The notes beneath the pieces were generated by a model, which searched no databases, had not been told where the DNA came from, and saw only the letters and a program-made list of their open reading frames with translations. A program made the translations under genes and the position numbers. A stretch of DNA of 64,000 nt from Gillisia sp. UBA3175 (lineage in GTDB: Bacteria > Bacteroidota > Bacteroidia > Flavobacteriales > Flavobacteriaceae), in assembly GCA_002364325.1 (NCBI GenBank), contig DEXV01000002.1, forward strand, positions 1 through 64,000, given 5' to 3'. Positions 44,597 to 53,530 of this stretch are shown here, piece by piece. Positions within the stretch are counted from its first letter, which is position 1. Each line of letters begins with the position of its first letter.

Positions 44597-45004
44597 ATGG
44601 AAACACTAATTATTTTTATAACAGCCATTGCAGGGGTGATCTTGACTTTTATTAGTAGCACGCACCTGAAACAAGGAGCAATTAAAGCTTCCGCAGGACT
44701 TTCCTTAATTGTTAGTTTATTCTTTTATTTAGTTCCAGAGATCCTTTCTCCATTTTTAACTCATAATATTCCTTTGGTATTTATGGGAGCATCTTTTGTT
44801 GGTATGGTTTCAGAAAAAATAGTCCACAATTATTGGAGCCTTACTTTTGCCGGAATTATATTTTCTGTTCTATATTTAAATACTGGAAGTTATTTTGAAG
44901 GTTTTGGAGGAGCATTAGGCACAACTGCTTCCATAAGTGTTATCGTAATGATGGGAATGGGACTTCTTCAAAAAAGATTAAAAAAAGCAAAGATCAGATC
45001 TTAA
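44597..45004 (+). CDS. Membrane protein, second of the tandem pair
   Basis: 135 residues with about four or five helices: ETLIIFITAIAGVILTFI, GLSLIVSLFFYLVPEILS, then FVGMVSEKIVHNYW, SLTFAGIIFSVLYL and GFGGALGTTASISVIV. The FVGM...AGI...LY...GG.LGT pattern is shared with the previous protein. The ATG at 44597 is two bases past the preceding stop. The frame extends further upstream but that portion lies inside the other gene. A SAM methyltransferase gene follows after 28 bases and may share the transcript. Function unknown. Confidence 0.75.
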   Translation: METLIIFITAIAGVILTFISSTHLKQGAIKASAGLSLIVSLFFYLVPEILSPFLTHNIPLVFMGASFVGMVSEKIVHNYWSLTFAGIIFSVLYLNTGSYFEGFGGALGTTASISVIVMMGMGLLQKRLKKAKIRS

Positions 45005-45032
45005 CTAGGAATTATAATAAGAAAGGATAGTG

Positions 45033-45656
45033 ATGAGTATAGAAAAAGCTTATTATTTATGGGCATCCAGTTACGATGAAATGCAAAACAAGACAAGGGA
45101 TCTTGAAGCTTTGGTAGCAAAAGAAATGCTTGGCGATTCCCATTATACTTCTATTTTGGAATTAGGCTGTGGAACAGGTAAGAACACACAATTTTTACTT
45201 GAAGTAAGCGAATCTATAATCGCTTTCGATTTTTCTAAAGAAATGTTGGAAAAAGCAAAGCAAAAGATCTCATCACAAAAAGTAACTTTTAAAGAACAAG
45301 ATCTCAGCCATGACTGGGGGTTGGAAGCTAATAGTTTCGATCTGATTAGTTGTAGTTTAGTTTTGGAACATCTGGAGGAAATAAATTCGATCTTTGAAAA
45401 GTCAACTAATGTTTTAAAAGCTAATGGAAAATTCTATGTTTCAGAATTACATCCTTTTAAACAATATTCAGGACATAAAGCAAGGTTCGATAATGGAAAG
45501 GAAATTGAGGAATTAGAAGTATATACCCATCATATTAGTGATTACTTGATTGCAGCTAAGAAATGTGGCTTGAAATTGATTGAATTAAAAGAATCTTTTG
45601 ATGAAGATAACAGGAGTAAAATTCCGCGACTTATCTCCTTTCTTTTTCAGAAGTAA
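45033..45656 (+). CDS. Class I SAM-dependent methyltransferase
   Basis: 207 residues. Motif I ILELGCGTGKNTQFLL is the SAM-binding loop; IAFDFSKEMLEKAKQK is motif II; FDLISCSLVLEHLEEI covers motif IV/post. The protein is of the ubiE/Methyltransf_11 type with a small substrate domain near YVSELHPFKQYSGHKARF. The acceptor is unknown. Start ATG 45033 preferred over GTG 45030. It lies downstream of the membrane-protein pair on the same strand. Confidence 0.9.
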   Translation: MSIEKAYYLWASSYDEMQNKTRDLEALVAKEMLGDSHYTSILELGCGTGKNTQFLLEVSESIIAFDFSKEMLEKAKQKISSQKVTFKEQDLSHDWGLEANSFDLISCSLVLEHLEEINSIFEKSTNVLKANGKFYVSELHPFKQYSGHKARFDNGKEIEELEVYTHHISDYLIAAKKCGLKLIELKESFDEDNRSKIPRLISFLFQK

Positions 45657-45697
45657 CCTATTTTACAAGAACTTGTTTTAGATCTTAAGCCCTAAGA

Positions 45698-46246
45698 TCA
45701 CAACTTATAAACAAAACCCAATAAGTATTCTCCATTACCCGAGCTCATTGTTAATTCCATATGTTCTTGCTGGTAAGGAGTTGTAAATAAATAGGTGCTT
45801 CCTATTCCCACCGCTGCACCCGCCAAAATATCCCAACCGTCATGTCTTTGTGCATCTATCCTACTAAAAGCTGTAAACCCGGCTGCAAGATAAACTGGAA
45901 TACTATATTTAAAACCATAACGCCTGTGAATAAAAGAAGCTCCATGAAATGTAGTAGAGGTGTGCCCTGAAGGAAAAGCATTATCTCCATTATTGTTGGG
46001 TCTAGGTTTATTCAAGGCAATTTTTAATCCGTAGGTAACTGCCGTATTGGTTAATAATGACTTGGTAAATTGCCAGGAACCTTGTTTGTCTTTAAGCAGC
46101 AAAGTTGTTCCAAAAGTAGCTGCGGGAACCGCAAAAAGAAAAATATCGCCAGCAGTTTCAAAAGATTTATTTTGAGAATATGAATTTGAATAAAATAGAA
46201 ATAAGAAAATGAAAGGGATTAAAAACCTTTTTGTTACTAGATACAT
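45698..46246 (-). CDS. PAP2 family phosphatase
   Basis: 182 residues with a signal peptide (to about residue 25, NSYSQ). The three PAP2 signatures are present: KPRP at residues 80-83 (short K..RP variant), FPSGHTSTTF with His95, and SRIDAQRHDGWD with His135 and Asp139. This would be a membrane-bound lipid or undecaprenyl diphosphate phosphatase-type enzyme facing the periplasm. It is convergent with the methyltransferase gene; a weak hairpin GATCTTA/TAAGATC lies at 45681-45699. Confidence 0.92.
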   Translation of the reverse strand: MYLVTKRFLIPFIFLFLFYSNSYSQNKSFETAGDIFLFAVPAATFGTTLLLKDKQGSWQFTKSLLTNTAVTYGLKIALNKPRPNNNGDNAFPSGHTSTTFHGASFIHRRYGFKYSIPVYLAAGFTAFSRIDAQRHDGWDILAGAAVGIGSTYLFTTPYQQEHMELTMSSGNGEYLLGFVYKL

Positions 46247-46308
46247 ATTTTTGAAGGGTGAAAATTAAAATAAAACACGAAAGCTAAATAACTTCTAAGC
46301 TTTCACAA

Positions 46309-46761
46309 CTAGTCTTTTTCTTTATCTGTATTATTATTAATAATATTAGCGTTTTCATCTATTACAACTTCCATTTTAAATTTGTTTTTTTCAATTTCAA
46401 ATTCAAAGAAAACTCCATCTTTAGTTTCAGAAATTTCAGCTTCTTCAATTTCATATCCAAGAAATTCTGCCATTAAAACATTTTTAATATTTTGAGGAAT
46501 CTCTTTTTTACTAATTTCATGTTCTGTTTCTTTCCAGGTTCCATCCTCCAAAAAGTTAGCGGAATATCTTAGTTTATTCATTTTAAATTCTGCTTCCCAT
46601 TCGGTATTAGATTCTTTGTCCCAATTAATAGAAGTGGCTGTTGGAAATTTTTTCTGAAAAGCATCTTTAATCTTATAAGGCACCTTTTCCCCGTTCACGG
46701 AACCACAGGCAAATAAGCCTATGCTTAATACTAGAGTAAGAAGTGTTTTTAATATTTTCAT
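46309..46761 (-). CDS. PepSY-like lipoprotein
   Basis: 150 residues from ATG 46761, with a lipoprotein signal peptide ending LFACG (Cys19). The mature part has two PepSY-like units: KIKDAFQKKFPTATSINWDKES and a following strand set, then IPQNIKNVLMAEFLGYEIEEAEI with FEFEIEKNKFKMEVVID. Such proteins are secreted, small, and thought to inhibit or bind other proteins or metals. An upstream in-frame extension to 46926 has no signal value and overlaps the kinase gene, so it is not used. Confidence 0.85.
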   Translation of the reverse strand: MKILKTLLTLVLSIGLFACGSVNGEKVPYKIKDAFQKKFPTATSINWDKESNTEWEAEFKMNKLRYSANFLEDGTWKETEHEISKKEIPQNIKNVLMAEFLGYEIEEAEISETKDGVFFEFEIEKNKFKMEVVIDENANIINNNTDKEKD

Positions 46762-46840
46762 GTTCTTAAGTTTTGGATATACAATACTGTAAATATAAAA
46801 CCAGAATCTAAAGAGCATATAAAGTAAATCTAAACAAAAG

Positions 46841-48109
46841 CTATACTTTGGCAGATTTAAAAAGTACCGTAAACATGTGACTATTTTTTTGAAATTTGTA
46901 AGTGATATTAAATTGATATAACTCACAAATCTTCTTTACAATTGCTAAGCCTAATCCCATAGAATGATTGCTTTTTGATTCTCTATAGAACCGATGAAAT
47001 AAATTCTCTGGTTTATCTATGGCAATAGTTCCCGAATTCTTGATTATTAAACAATCATTAGAGCAGGTTATTGAAACAGATTTTGAGGTTCCAGAATGTT
47101 TAACCGCATTTGATATTAAATTAGTGCATAATACCTCGGCTAAATAAGGATCCATTAATACAAATACTTTTTCAGTTTCAGAAAAATGAATTTCTGCACT
47201 AAATAATTCCTTGAAATTATCTACAGTCTTCCTTATAATTTTAGTGAGATCAATTTTATTGATATTTGCAAATTGATTGTTCTCAATCTTGGTAAGTAGT
47301 GTAAGTCTTTTGTTTAATTGCTTCAACCTTAATATATCCTTTTGCAGCGATGAAAATTGCAGATATTGAGCTTCACTTAATTTTTTCTCATTAATTATAT
47401 TCTCGATCTTAGCCTGCATTATTGCTAATGGTGTCTGCATTTCGTGAGAGAGATCTTCTGTGAACTGTTTTAAATTTTGGTAATCGCTGCTTACTTTTTT
47501 TGTGAGTATCAGAATTTCATTATTCAATTCTTGAAATTCCAAAATGTTACTATCCATTAATACAATTGGAGTATTAGATTTTATGGAGAAGCCTTTCATG
47601 GCTTCCAAATTTTTAAAAAATGGTGACCAAAGTTTGCGGTTTCCTTTGGAATTAAAATAATATAAAAACACAAATGCAATTAAAATTATTACAAAATAAG
47701 AAACCACAATTGCAATAAGAATATCCTTAGATTCCACCACTAAGTTTCTAACTGTTATCCTATAATATTTATTATTGATTTTTTCAAACGTGGAAAGCTC
47801 TCTAAATACCTCATCTTCCTTTTGAGAAGGATCATATATTAAGGTATCCTTTAAAAACTCTTCCTTCAAGCCCTGAATTTCTACCACCTCTATTACAGGA
47901 GATAAGGAAAAAGGTTGCGCGTTCCTTTTTAAGGTGTTCTCAATACGAGCTTTTGTAGAAAACAACTCCTCCTCAACCTACTCTTGTAATAATTGCTTAG
48001 TATAAAAGTAGAGGGCAATCGTGCTGACTACCATTAAAATGCTACTTATAAAAAAAAAGGTTTTCGACGCCTTTCGTAAAAGTGGAATAGGTTTTGGCTT
48101 ATGCTGCAC
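46841..48109 (-). pseudogene. Sensor histidine kinase with in-frame amber codon
   Basis: From GTG 48109, right after the response-regulator stop, the frame encodes a first membrane helix (TFFFISSILMVVSTIALYFY), then YTKQLLQE followed by TAG at 47980-47978, then VEEELFSTKARIEN and a normal kinase. A second helix lies at about 81-104 of the downstream part. The H-box is DLSHEMQTPL, followed by LLTKIENNQF, LISNAVKHSG (N-box) and MGLGLAIV (G-box). The lost codon 44 is a Glu in the reading I expect (EEVEEEL). A restart at TTG 47965 would remove the first helix and disturb the topology. Either a true nonsense mutation or a sequencing error. Confidence 0.8.
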
Positions 48110-48110
48110 G

Positions 48111-48785
48111 TTAATGATTTTGAAATTTATATCCGCTACCGTAAGCAGTTTTAATATACTTAGCAGATTCCTTGGTCATTTTCTTCCTAAGGTTATTGAT
48201 ATGTACATAAATAAAATCGAAATTATCCACGAGATCACTATCGTCTCCCCAAAGATGTTCTGCTATAATTTCCTTAGATAACACTCTATCCTGATTAGTG
48301 ATAAAAAATAACAATAAATCATATTCCTTTCTGGTAAGATTTATTGCAATATTGGTTATAAAGGCCGTTCTAGATTTTGTGTCTATTTTAATCTCATTGA
48401 ATTCTATAGTTTCATCTCCCCCATATTTCCCCCGGCGTAAAACAGCTTTTATTCTGGAATTAAGTTCAGCTAAATGAAAAGGTTTGGTGAGATAATCATC
48501 TGCGCCAAGATCGAGTCCTTCCAGTTTATTATCTAATGAATTATTTGCTGAAATAATAATTACTCCTGCCCTTAGTTTAGACTTCTTTATTACTCTTAGA
48601 ATATCCAATCCACTTCCAGTAACTAAATTAATATCCAGAATTATAACATCATAATCATACAATTCTACTTTTTGTAAAGCTTCATCGTAATTTGAAGCCA
48701 CCTCACAAACATTGGCATCTCTCTCCAAATATGTAACAATGGATTGTTGCAAATCCAATTCGTCTTCTGCTATTAAAAATTTCAT
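48111..48785 (-). CDS. OmpR-type response regulator
   Basis: 224 residues. The receiver domain starts KFLIAEDELDLQ, with the phosphoacceptor Asp51 in VIILDINL, the switch Ser/Thr in IIISANN and Lys101 in YLTKPF. The C-terminal winged helix has ELNSRIKAVLRRGKYG and LTRKEYDLLLFF, ending with RKKMTKESAKYIKTAYGSGYKF in parts. The partner kinase gene follows directly and carries an amber codon. The pair sits next to an RND efflux operon and probably regulated it; target promoter sites are not visible. Confidence 0.93.
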   Translation of the reverse strand: MKFLIAEDELDLQQSIVTYLERDANVCEVASNYDEALQKVELYDYDVIILDINLVTGSGLDILRVIKKSKLRAGVIIISANNSLDNKLEGLDLGADDYLTKPFHLAELNSRIKAVLRRGKYGGDETIEFNEIKIDTKSRTAFITNIAINLTRKEYDLLLFFITNQDRVLSKEIIAEHLWGDDSDLVDNFDFIYVHINNLRKKMTKESAKYIKTAYGSGYKFQNH

Positions 48786-48900
48786 TCTTGAGGCTTAAGC
48801 ATTTAAATTATTATTTCTGATCCTTTGATTAGTAACAAATGATTCTGTGGCAACGATATCTATTTCCGTTTTCAAAAAAATAAAGCTATTTTAAAGAAGC

Positions 48901-49596
48901 TCACTTATCAATTTTCTTCATTATATCTTCCATCATTTCCACCTGAACTTGCTGAATATTCAATAATTCTTGTTGTTGATTAATAATTAGATGGTCAATT
49001 TTTTCGTGCAAAGTTCTAATCTCTAGTTCTGCTTTTAAATTAATCATATAATCTTGCTTGGCCCGTTCTCTATCCTTTTCTTCTTGTCTATTTTGGCTCA
49101 TCATAATAACTGGTGCTTGCAAGGCCGCCAAACAAGATAAAATTAGATTTAAGAGAATAAATGGATAAGGATCATAAGCTTTTGAAGCTAAAAAAATGAT
49201 ATTAATTATCATCCAAACCACAATAAATAATCCGAAGATTATTATAAATCTCCAACTACCTCCAAAACTTGCCACTTTATCTGCCAGATGTTGACCAAAA
49301 GAACTTTCGGCATTCTTATCATTTAAAAGATTTGCAGTAATTAATTCTTGATTTTCAATACTCTGTAAGACCTCTGCTTCCAAACTAGTTAATTCACCAG
49401 CTTCTTCCAATAAAACTTTTTCTAGATATTTCTGTCTGAACTTGTTCAACTCGGAAATTGAAAGTTGTTGTTTTCTATTGAATTTTGGGTGTTCCTTTTT
49501 TATTAGATCAAATATGGAATGTCGTATAGTACTGGCTAGTATTTTCTCACTTTCAGGAAACTCAATATTCGAAATATTACTTTTAAATGTTTCCAT
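48901..49596 (-). CDS. DUF1003 family membrane protein
   Basis: 231 residues. The core FGGSWRFIIIFGLFIVVWMIINIIFL, here described in parts, then PYPFILLNLILSCLAALQAPVIMMSQNRQ is diagnostic of DUF1003 (two membrane helices with a conserved acidic loop). A C-terminal coiled-coil-like tail follows (EIRTLHEKIDHLIINQQQEL). The family is of unknown function, often near metal or stress genes. It lies 18 bases downstream of the RND permease gene on the same strand and may be part of the efflux transcript. Confidence 0.85.
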   Translation of the reverse strand: METFKSNISNIEFPESEKILASTIRHSIFDLIKKEHPKFNRKQQLSISELNKFRQKYLEKVLLEEAGELTSLEAEVLQSIENQELITANLLNDKNAESSFGQHLADKVASFGGSWRFIIIFGLFIVVWMIINIIFLASKAYDPYPFILLNLILSCLAALQAPVIMMSQNRQEEKDRERAKQDYMINLKAELEIRTLHEKIDHLIINQQQELLNIQQVQVEMMEDIMKKIDK

Positions 49597-49613
49597 CTCA
49601 ATAAGTTTAGAAA

Positions 49614-52613
49614 TTATTCTTTAATAATTTTTAGCAGGCTTGGCAGTACAATTAGCAACAAAGGCAATGCGAAAATTAAACCTCCAATTACAGCAATAGC
49701 CAGCGGCTGGTGTAATTGAGCCCCTGCTCCTATTCCCAAAGCTAATGGAATTAATGCCATAATTGCTGCAAAAGCGGTCATTAATTTTGGGCGCAATCTT
49801 GCTGCAATGGAATATTCTATTTTTTCGATATGTGATAAGTCTGGGGAACTATCCTGATATTGTCTATATGTAAATATGGAATTCTCTCCAATAATACCAA
49901 CAATCATAATAATTCCGGTATAACTTCCCACATTTAATGGAGTTCCTGTTAAGTATAAACTTAATAAACAGCCAGCAACTCCTAAAATAGCGATACTAAT
50001 AATTGCCAATGCAATTTTTATTCTTCTAAACAGGAACAAAATAACGATGAAGACTAGAAGTATTGCAGAAACAAGAATCATCGTTAATTCCTTAAAAGCT
50101 TTTCGCTGTTCTTGATATGCCCCTCCATAGGCAATATTATAACCTGCGGGTAGACTTATATTTTTTGTTAGTTTAGTTTGTATTTCTTGTAAGGTAGAGC
50201 CCAAATCCCTATTATCTAATCTTGCGGTTATTACCCCCATAGATTTTTGATTTTCTCTATTGATCTCTGCAACTCCTTTTCCCATTTCTATTTGTGCAAC
50301 CTTATTAATTGGAACACTGGATCCATTTGGAAGAAGGATGCTTGTGTTTTTAAGATCTTCTATAGATGTTTTATAAGCTTCAGGGTAGATAATTCGGATA
50401 TCCACTATTTGCTCTCTATCTATTAAAGTACCTACTACAGTACCTTCTACTTGAGTTTGTAATTGTAATTGAAAGTCGGCCGGTGTCATCCCTAATTGTG
50501 ACAAGACAGGGACATTGGGGATAATGGAAATGGTAGGACCTGCAACAACAATCCCATCAAAAACATCGGCGGTACCCTTTACTTTTTCTATCTCCGATGC
50601 AATTTCTTGCGAAATATTCTCAATGATGGCAACATCATTACCAAAAACTTTCACTTCGATAGGTTGCACAGAACTCATTAGATCTCCTAGCATATCTCCA
50701 ATCACCTGGCCAAAATCTACCGTTAGTGTTGGCACAACTTCCTCTATGCGTTTTCTAATCTCATCGGAAACCTCATCCGTAGTAATTTTTCTATTGTCTT
50801 TTAATTTTATCAAGTAATCCCCACTATTGGGTTCAGTAATAAAAAAACCCATTTGAGTACCAAGTCGGGCAGAGTACGCCTCCACCTCTGGTTGTGTATC
50901 TAAAATGCCATTTACAATTTGCAACATTCTGTCGGTTTCTTCCAGAGTAGTTCCTGGCGGACTGTTGTAATCTAATACTATGCTTCCTTCATCCATTTCC
51001 GGTAAAAATCCTGAAGGCAAATTGGAGGGAATTATCACTAAAATAATCACACATATTACGAAAAATGAAATACCAATTATGGGCTTATCAAGAATATTGT
51101 GTATCCATTTTGTTTTGGGCTTATGCTTTCTCTTTTTAGATTTTTTTCCAGCAAACAGAATAGACAAAACTGGTACAATTAACCAAGTTACAAGAAATGA
51201 AGAGCCCAAGGCAATAATCATACTAAAGGCCATAACTTGAAAATAGGCTCCAGCCACTCCTGTCATTAACACAAATGGAATAAATATCACTAATGTGCTT
51301 AAAGAGGAACCAATCATGGCTGGTAATAAGTGGGCGACAGCTTCACTCGCCACCCAACTAATAGTTTCCTTTGGATGTTCTTCCCTAATTTTATGAATTT
51401 GTTCTATAATAATCACCACATCATCTATCATTAAACCAATTGCAGCTGCAATTGCACCAAGGGTCATGATATTAAACGTGTAGTTTACGGCATCCAAAAT
51501 AATGAGGGTAAGAGATAAAGAAACAGGGATCGTAAAAAGCACAACCATGCTGGCAGAAAAGGATCTCAAGAAAAAGATCACTACCAATAAAGCTAAAACC
51601 AAGCCTATTAAAAGCACATCTTGTATGCTTTTAATACTGGTATTTACAAAATCTGCCTGCTTATAATATGGTTTTAACACCACTCCTTTTGGTAATTCTT
51701 TAGAAAGCTCGGCTACTTTTTGTTCTATATTATTGTTTACATCAATAAGGTTGGCATTGGGTTGTTTTATGACCGCTATAATTGGCACATTTTTACCATT
51801 TGCTAATATCTTCACATATTCCTTTGCTTCATGTATTTCAATATCTGCAATATCTTTTAAACGTATCAATCGATTTAAACCGTTGATTATCACCAAATCC
51901 TGAAGATCTTCCAGATCAGCTACAGCATTATCTGTAAGAGTAAGATACATCCTATTATAATCTGTGATATAGCCATTAGATTCTAAAACATTAGAATTCA
52001 CAACCGCATCTCTAATAGTAGCTATCGAAATTCCTAAAGATTTTATTATATCTGGCTTCAAAATAATTTGATATTCTTTATCCTTTCCGCCAATAACAGC
52101 AATATCTGAAACTCCCGGCGTAGATGCCAAATAGGGTTTAATTTTATACTTCGCTATTTTTTTAAGATCTACCTGAGATAATTCATCACCTTCCAAAGAA
52201 TAACCCATCACAGGCAAAATTGATGGGTTCATTTTTTCAACTGAAAAAACCGTATTGGGCAGTATGCTACCTTGCGACTGATTTATAAACGATTCTATTT
52301 GTGCCTTGGCAGTATTAATATCTGTATTCCAATCTAAAAAAACAGATATTTCACAACTCCCCCGTGAAGTTGTGCTTCGTATATATTGCAAACCCTCTGT
52401 CCTCCTTATTATATTTTCCAGGGGAATAGTAACCGTAGTCATCATTTTATCTACGGGTTGTTGACCTGCATCTGCGATCACCTTTATTTTAGGAAAGGTT
52501 ATGTCTGGAAAAAGGCCTGTCTTTAAATTTAGATAAGAAAATACTCCTCCTGCCAACAGAAGCACGGCAATTGCCAATAAGGGAAATTTAAATTTGGAAT
52601 GTAAATTTTTCAT
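49614..52613 (-). CDS. RND efflux transporter permease
   Basis: 999 residues with 12 membrane helices in the RND arrangement: one N-terminal helix (KFPLLAIAVLLLAGGVFSYL), a periplasmic loop, a cluster of five helices around residues 330-500, a second loop and a final cluster. The proton-relay pair Asp-Asp lies in GLMIDDVVIIIEQ. Near residue 30 is LFPDITFPKIKV. It pumps substrates from the inner membrane or periplasm with the adaptor and TolC-like protein encoded next to it. The protein is slightly short for RND permeases. Substrate (drug versus heavy metal) cannot be told. Confidence 0.94.
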   Translation of the reverse strand: MKNLHSKFKFPLLAIAVLLLAGGVFSYLNLKTGLFPDITFPKIKVIADAGQQPVDKMMTTVTIPLENIIRRTEGLQYIRSTTSRGSCEISVFLDWNTDINTAKAQIESFINQSQGSILPNTVFSVEKMNPSILPVMGYSLEGDELSQVDLKKIAKYKIKPYLASTPGVSDIAVIGGKDKEYQIILKPDIIKSLGISIATIRDAVVNSNVLESNGYITDYNRMYLTLTDNAVADLEDLQDLVIINGLNRLIRLKDIADIEIHEAKEYVKILANGKNVPIIAVIKQPNANLIDVNNNIEQKVAELSKELPKGVVLKPYYKQADFVNTSIKSIQDVLLIGLVLALLVVIFFLRSFSASMVVLFTIPVSLSLTLIILDAVNYTFNIMTLGAIAAAIGLMIDDVVIIIEQIHKIREEHPKETISWVASEAVAHLLPAMIGSSLSTLVIFIPFVLMTGVAGAYFQVMAFSMIIALGSSFLVTWLIVPVLSILFAGKKSKKRKHKPKTKWIHNILDKPIIGISFFVICVIILVIIPSNLPSGFLPEMDEGSIVLDYNSPPGTTLEETDRMLQIVNGILDTQPEVEAYSARLGTQMGFFITEPNSGDYLIKLKDNRKITTDEVSDEIRKRIEEVVPTLTVDFGQVIGDMLGDLMSSVQPIEVKVFGNDVAIIENISQEIASEIEKVKGTADVFDGIVVAGPTISIIPNVPVLSQLGMTPADFQLQLQTQVEGTVVGTLIDREQIVDIRIIYPEAYKTSIEDLKNTSILLPNGSSVPINKVAQIEMGKGVAEINRENQKSMGVITARLDNRDLGSTLQEIQTKLTKNISLPAGYNIAYGGAYQEQRKAFKELTMILVSAILLVFIVILFLFRRIKIALAIISIAILGVAGCLLSLYLTGTPLNVGSYTGIIMIVGIIGENSIFTYRQYQDSSPDLSHIEKIEYSIAARLRPKLMTAFAAIMALIPLALGIGAGAQLHQPLAIAVIGGLIFALPLLLIVLPSLLKIIKE

Positions 52614-53527
52614 TTATTAGCATTACTAACAAAGGTTGAATCTTGCATTTGATAGGCTCCCACTGTTATTATTACGTCATTAACTTTTAAATCTCCAGCT
52701 TCAATTTGTACCAAAGAATCAGTTCTTAACAAGGGTTTTACTTTTTGTTTTATAGCTAAAGAATCTTTTACAACCTTCATTACCCAATAATCTGTAAGAA
52801 GTTCGTTTGTTTGCAATGCAGTTTTAGGGATAGTTAAAGCATTAAGTGCTTCTTTATAAACAATGCGCACTTGTACATTCAAGTTTTCTGGAAGTTGTTT
52901 TTCTGGTAGCGAAATAAGAAACATTTGAGATTGTGCCGTTACATCTATAGTGGGTAATTCCCCTGTAATTGTTGCAATAAAAGTTTCTTCATTCTGAAGA
53001 ATTACTTCACATAAAGTTCCTATAGCAACATAATCTTCATACTCAAAAGGAACATTTACTTGTACTACTAATGATTTTGGCTGGACTAGAATGGCCAATA
53101 AATCTCCTTCTGCTACATAATCATTATTGGAAACATTAAGTGCTGTAATTATTCCAGTAACATTACTTTTAATTACAATTGGACTTATAAATTTTGATAA
53201 AGAACTGTCTATTTTAACCGCATCCTTCAATGCATCCTGTTCCTTAGTTCTAACAGTTGCAAATATTTGCCCTAACTTAATACCATCACCAATTTTGTAA
53301 TTCATTCTGGAAATATAACCGGTAACATTCGCCCTGATATTTTCTTTTTTCTGATATTGGGTAACTCCGTTAAATGTGAGGTATTCTCTAATATCGTTTT
53401 GTTTTACAAAACCGGTTTCTACATTAATAGAAGCTTTTTTTTCCGATGGAGGTTCATTATTGTTATTGCACGCGATAGTGCTTATGATTAGTAGGAATAA
53501 GAGCTGTTTTAAATAAGATTGCCTCAT
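52610..53527 (-). CDS. RND efflux periplasmic adaptor lipoprotein
   Basis: 305 residues. A lipoprotein signal ends STIAC (Cys20). Motifs of the HlyD/membrane-fusion family follow: IRANVTGYISRMNYKIGDGI (barrel-sandwich half), SNVTGIITALNVSNNDYVAEGDLL, and the C-terminal TIPKTALQTNE. It joins the RND permease to the TolC-like channel. The end overlaps the permease start by 4 bases (ATGA type), and the gene starts 3 bases after the TolC-like gene, so the three genes form one operon. The helical hairpin is very short, as in many lipidated adaptors. Confidence 0.93.
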   Translation of the reverse strand: MRQSYLKQLLFLLIISTIACNNNNEPPSEKKASINVETGFVKQNDIREYLTFNGVTQYQKKENIRANVTGYISRMNYKIGDGIKLGQIFATVRTKEQDALKDAVKIDSSLSKFISPIVIKSNVTGIITALNVSNNDYVAEGDLLAILVQPKSLVVQVNVPFEYEDYVAIGTLCEVILQNEETFIATITGELPTIDVTAQSQMFLISLPEKQLPENLNVQVRIVYKEALNALTIPKTALQTNELLTDYWVMKVVKDSLAIKQKVKPLLRTDSLVQIEAGDLKVNDVIITVGAYQMQDSTFVSNANK

Positions 53528-53530
53528 AAT

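Noticed and set aside
45681..45699. Hairpin GATCTTA/TAAGATC as a terminator between the methyltransferase and PAP2 genes
   Set aside because: It overlaps the PAP2 stop codon and has no T-run on either side; termination is doubtful.
46762..46926. Upstream extension of the PepSY-like protein
   Set aside because: It overlaps the kinase gene and lacks a signal sequence; the start at 46761 gives a proper lipoprotein signal.
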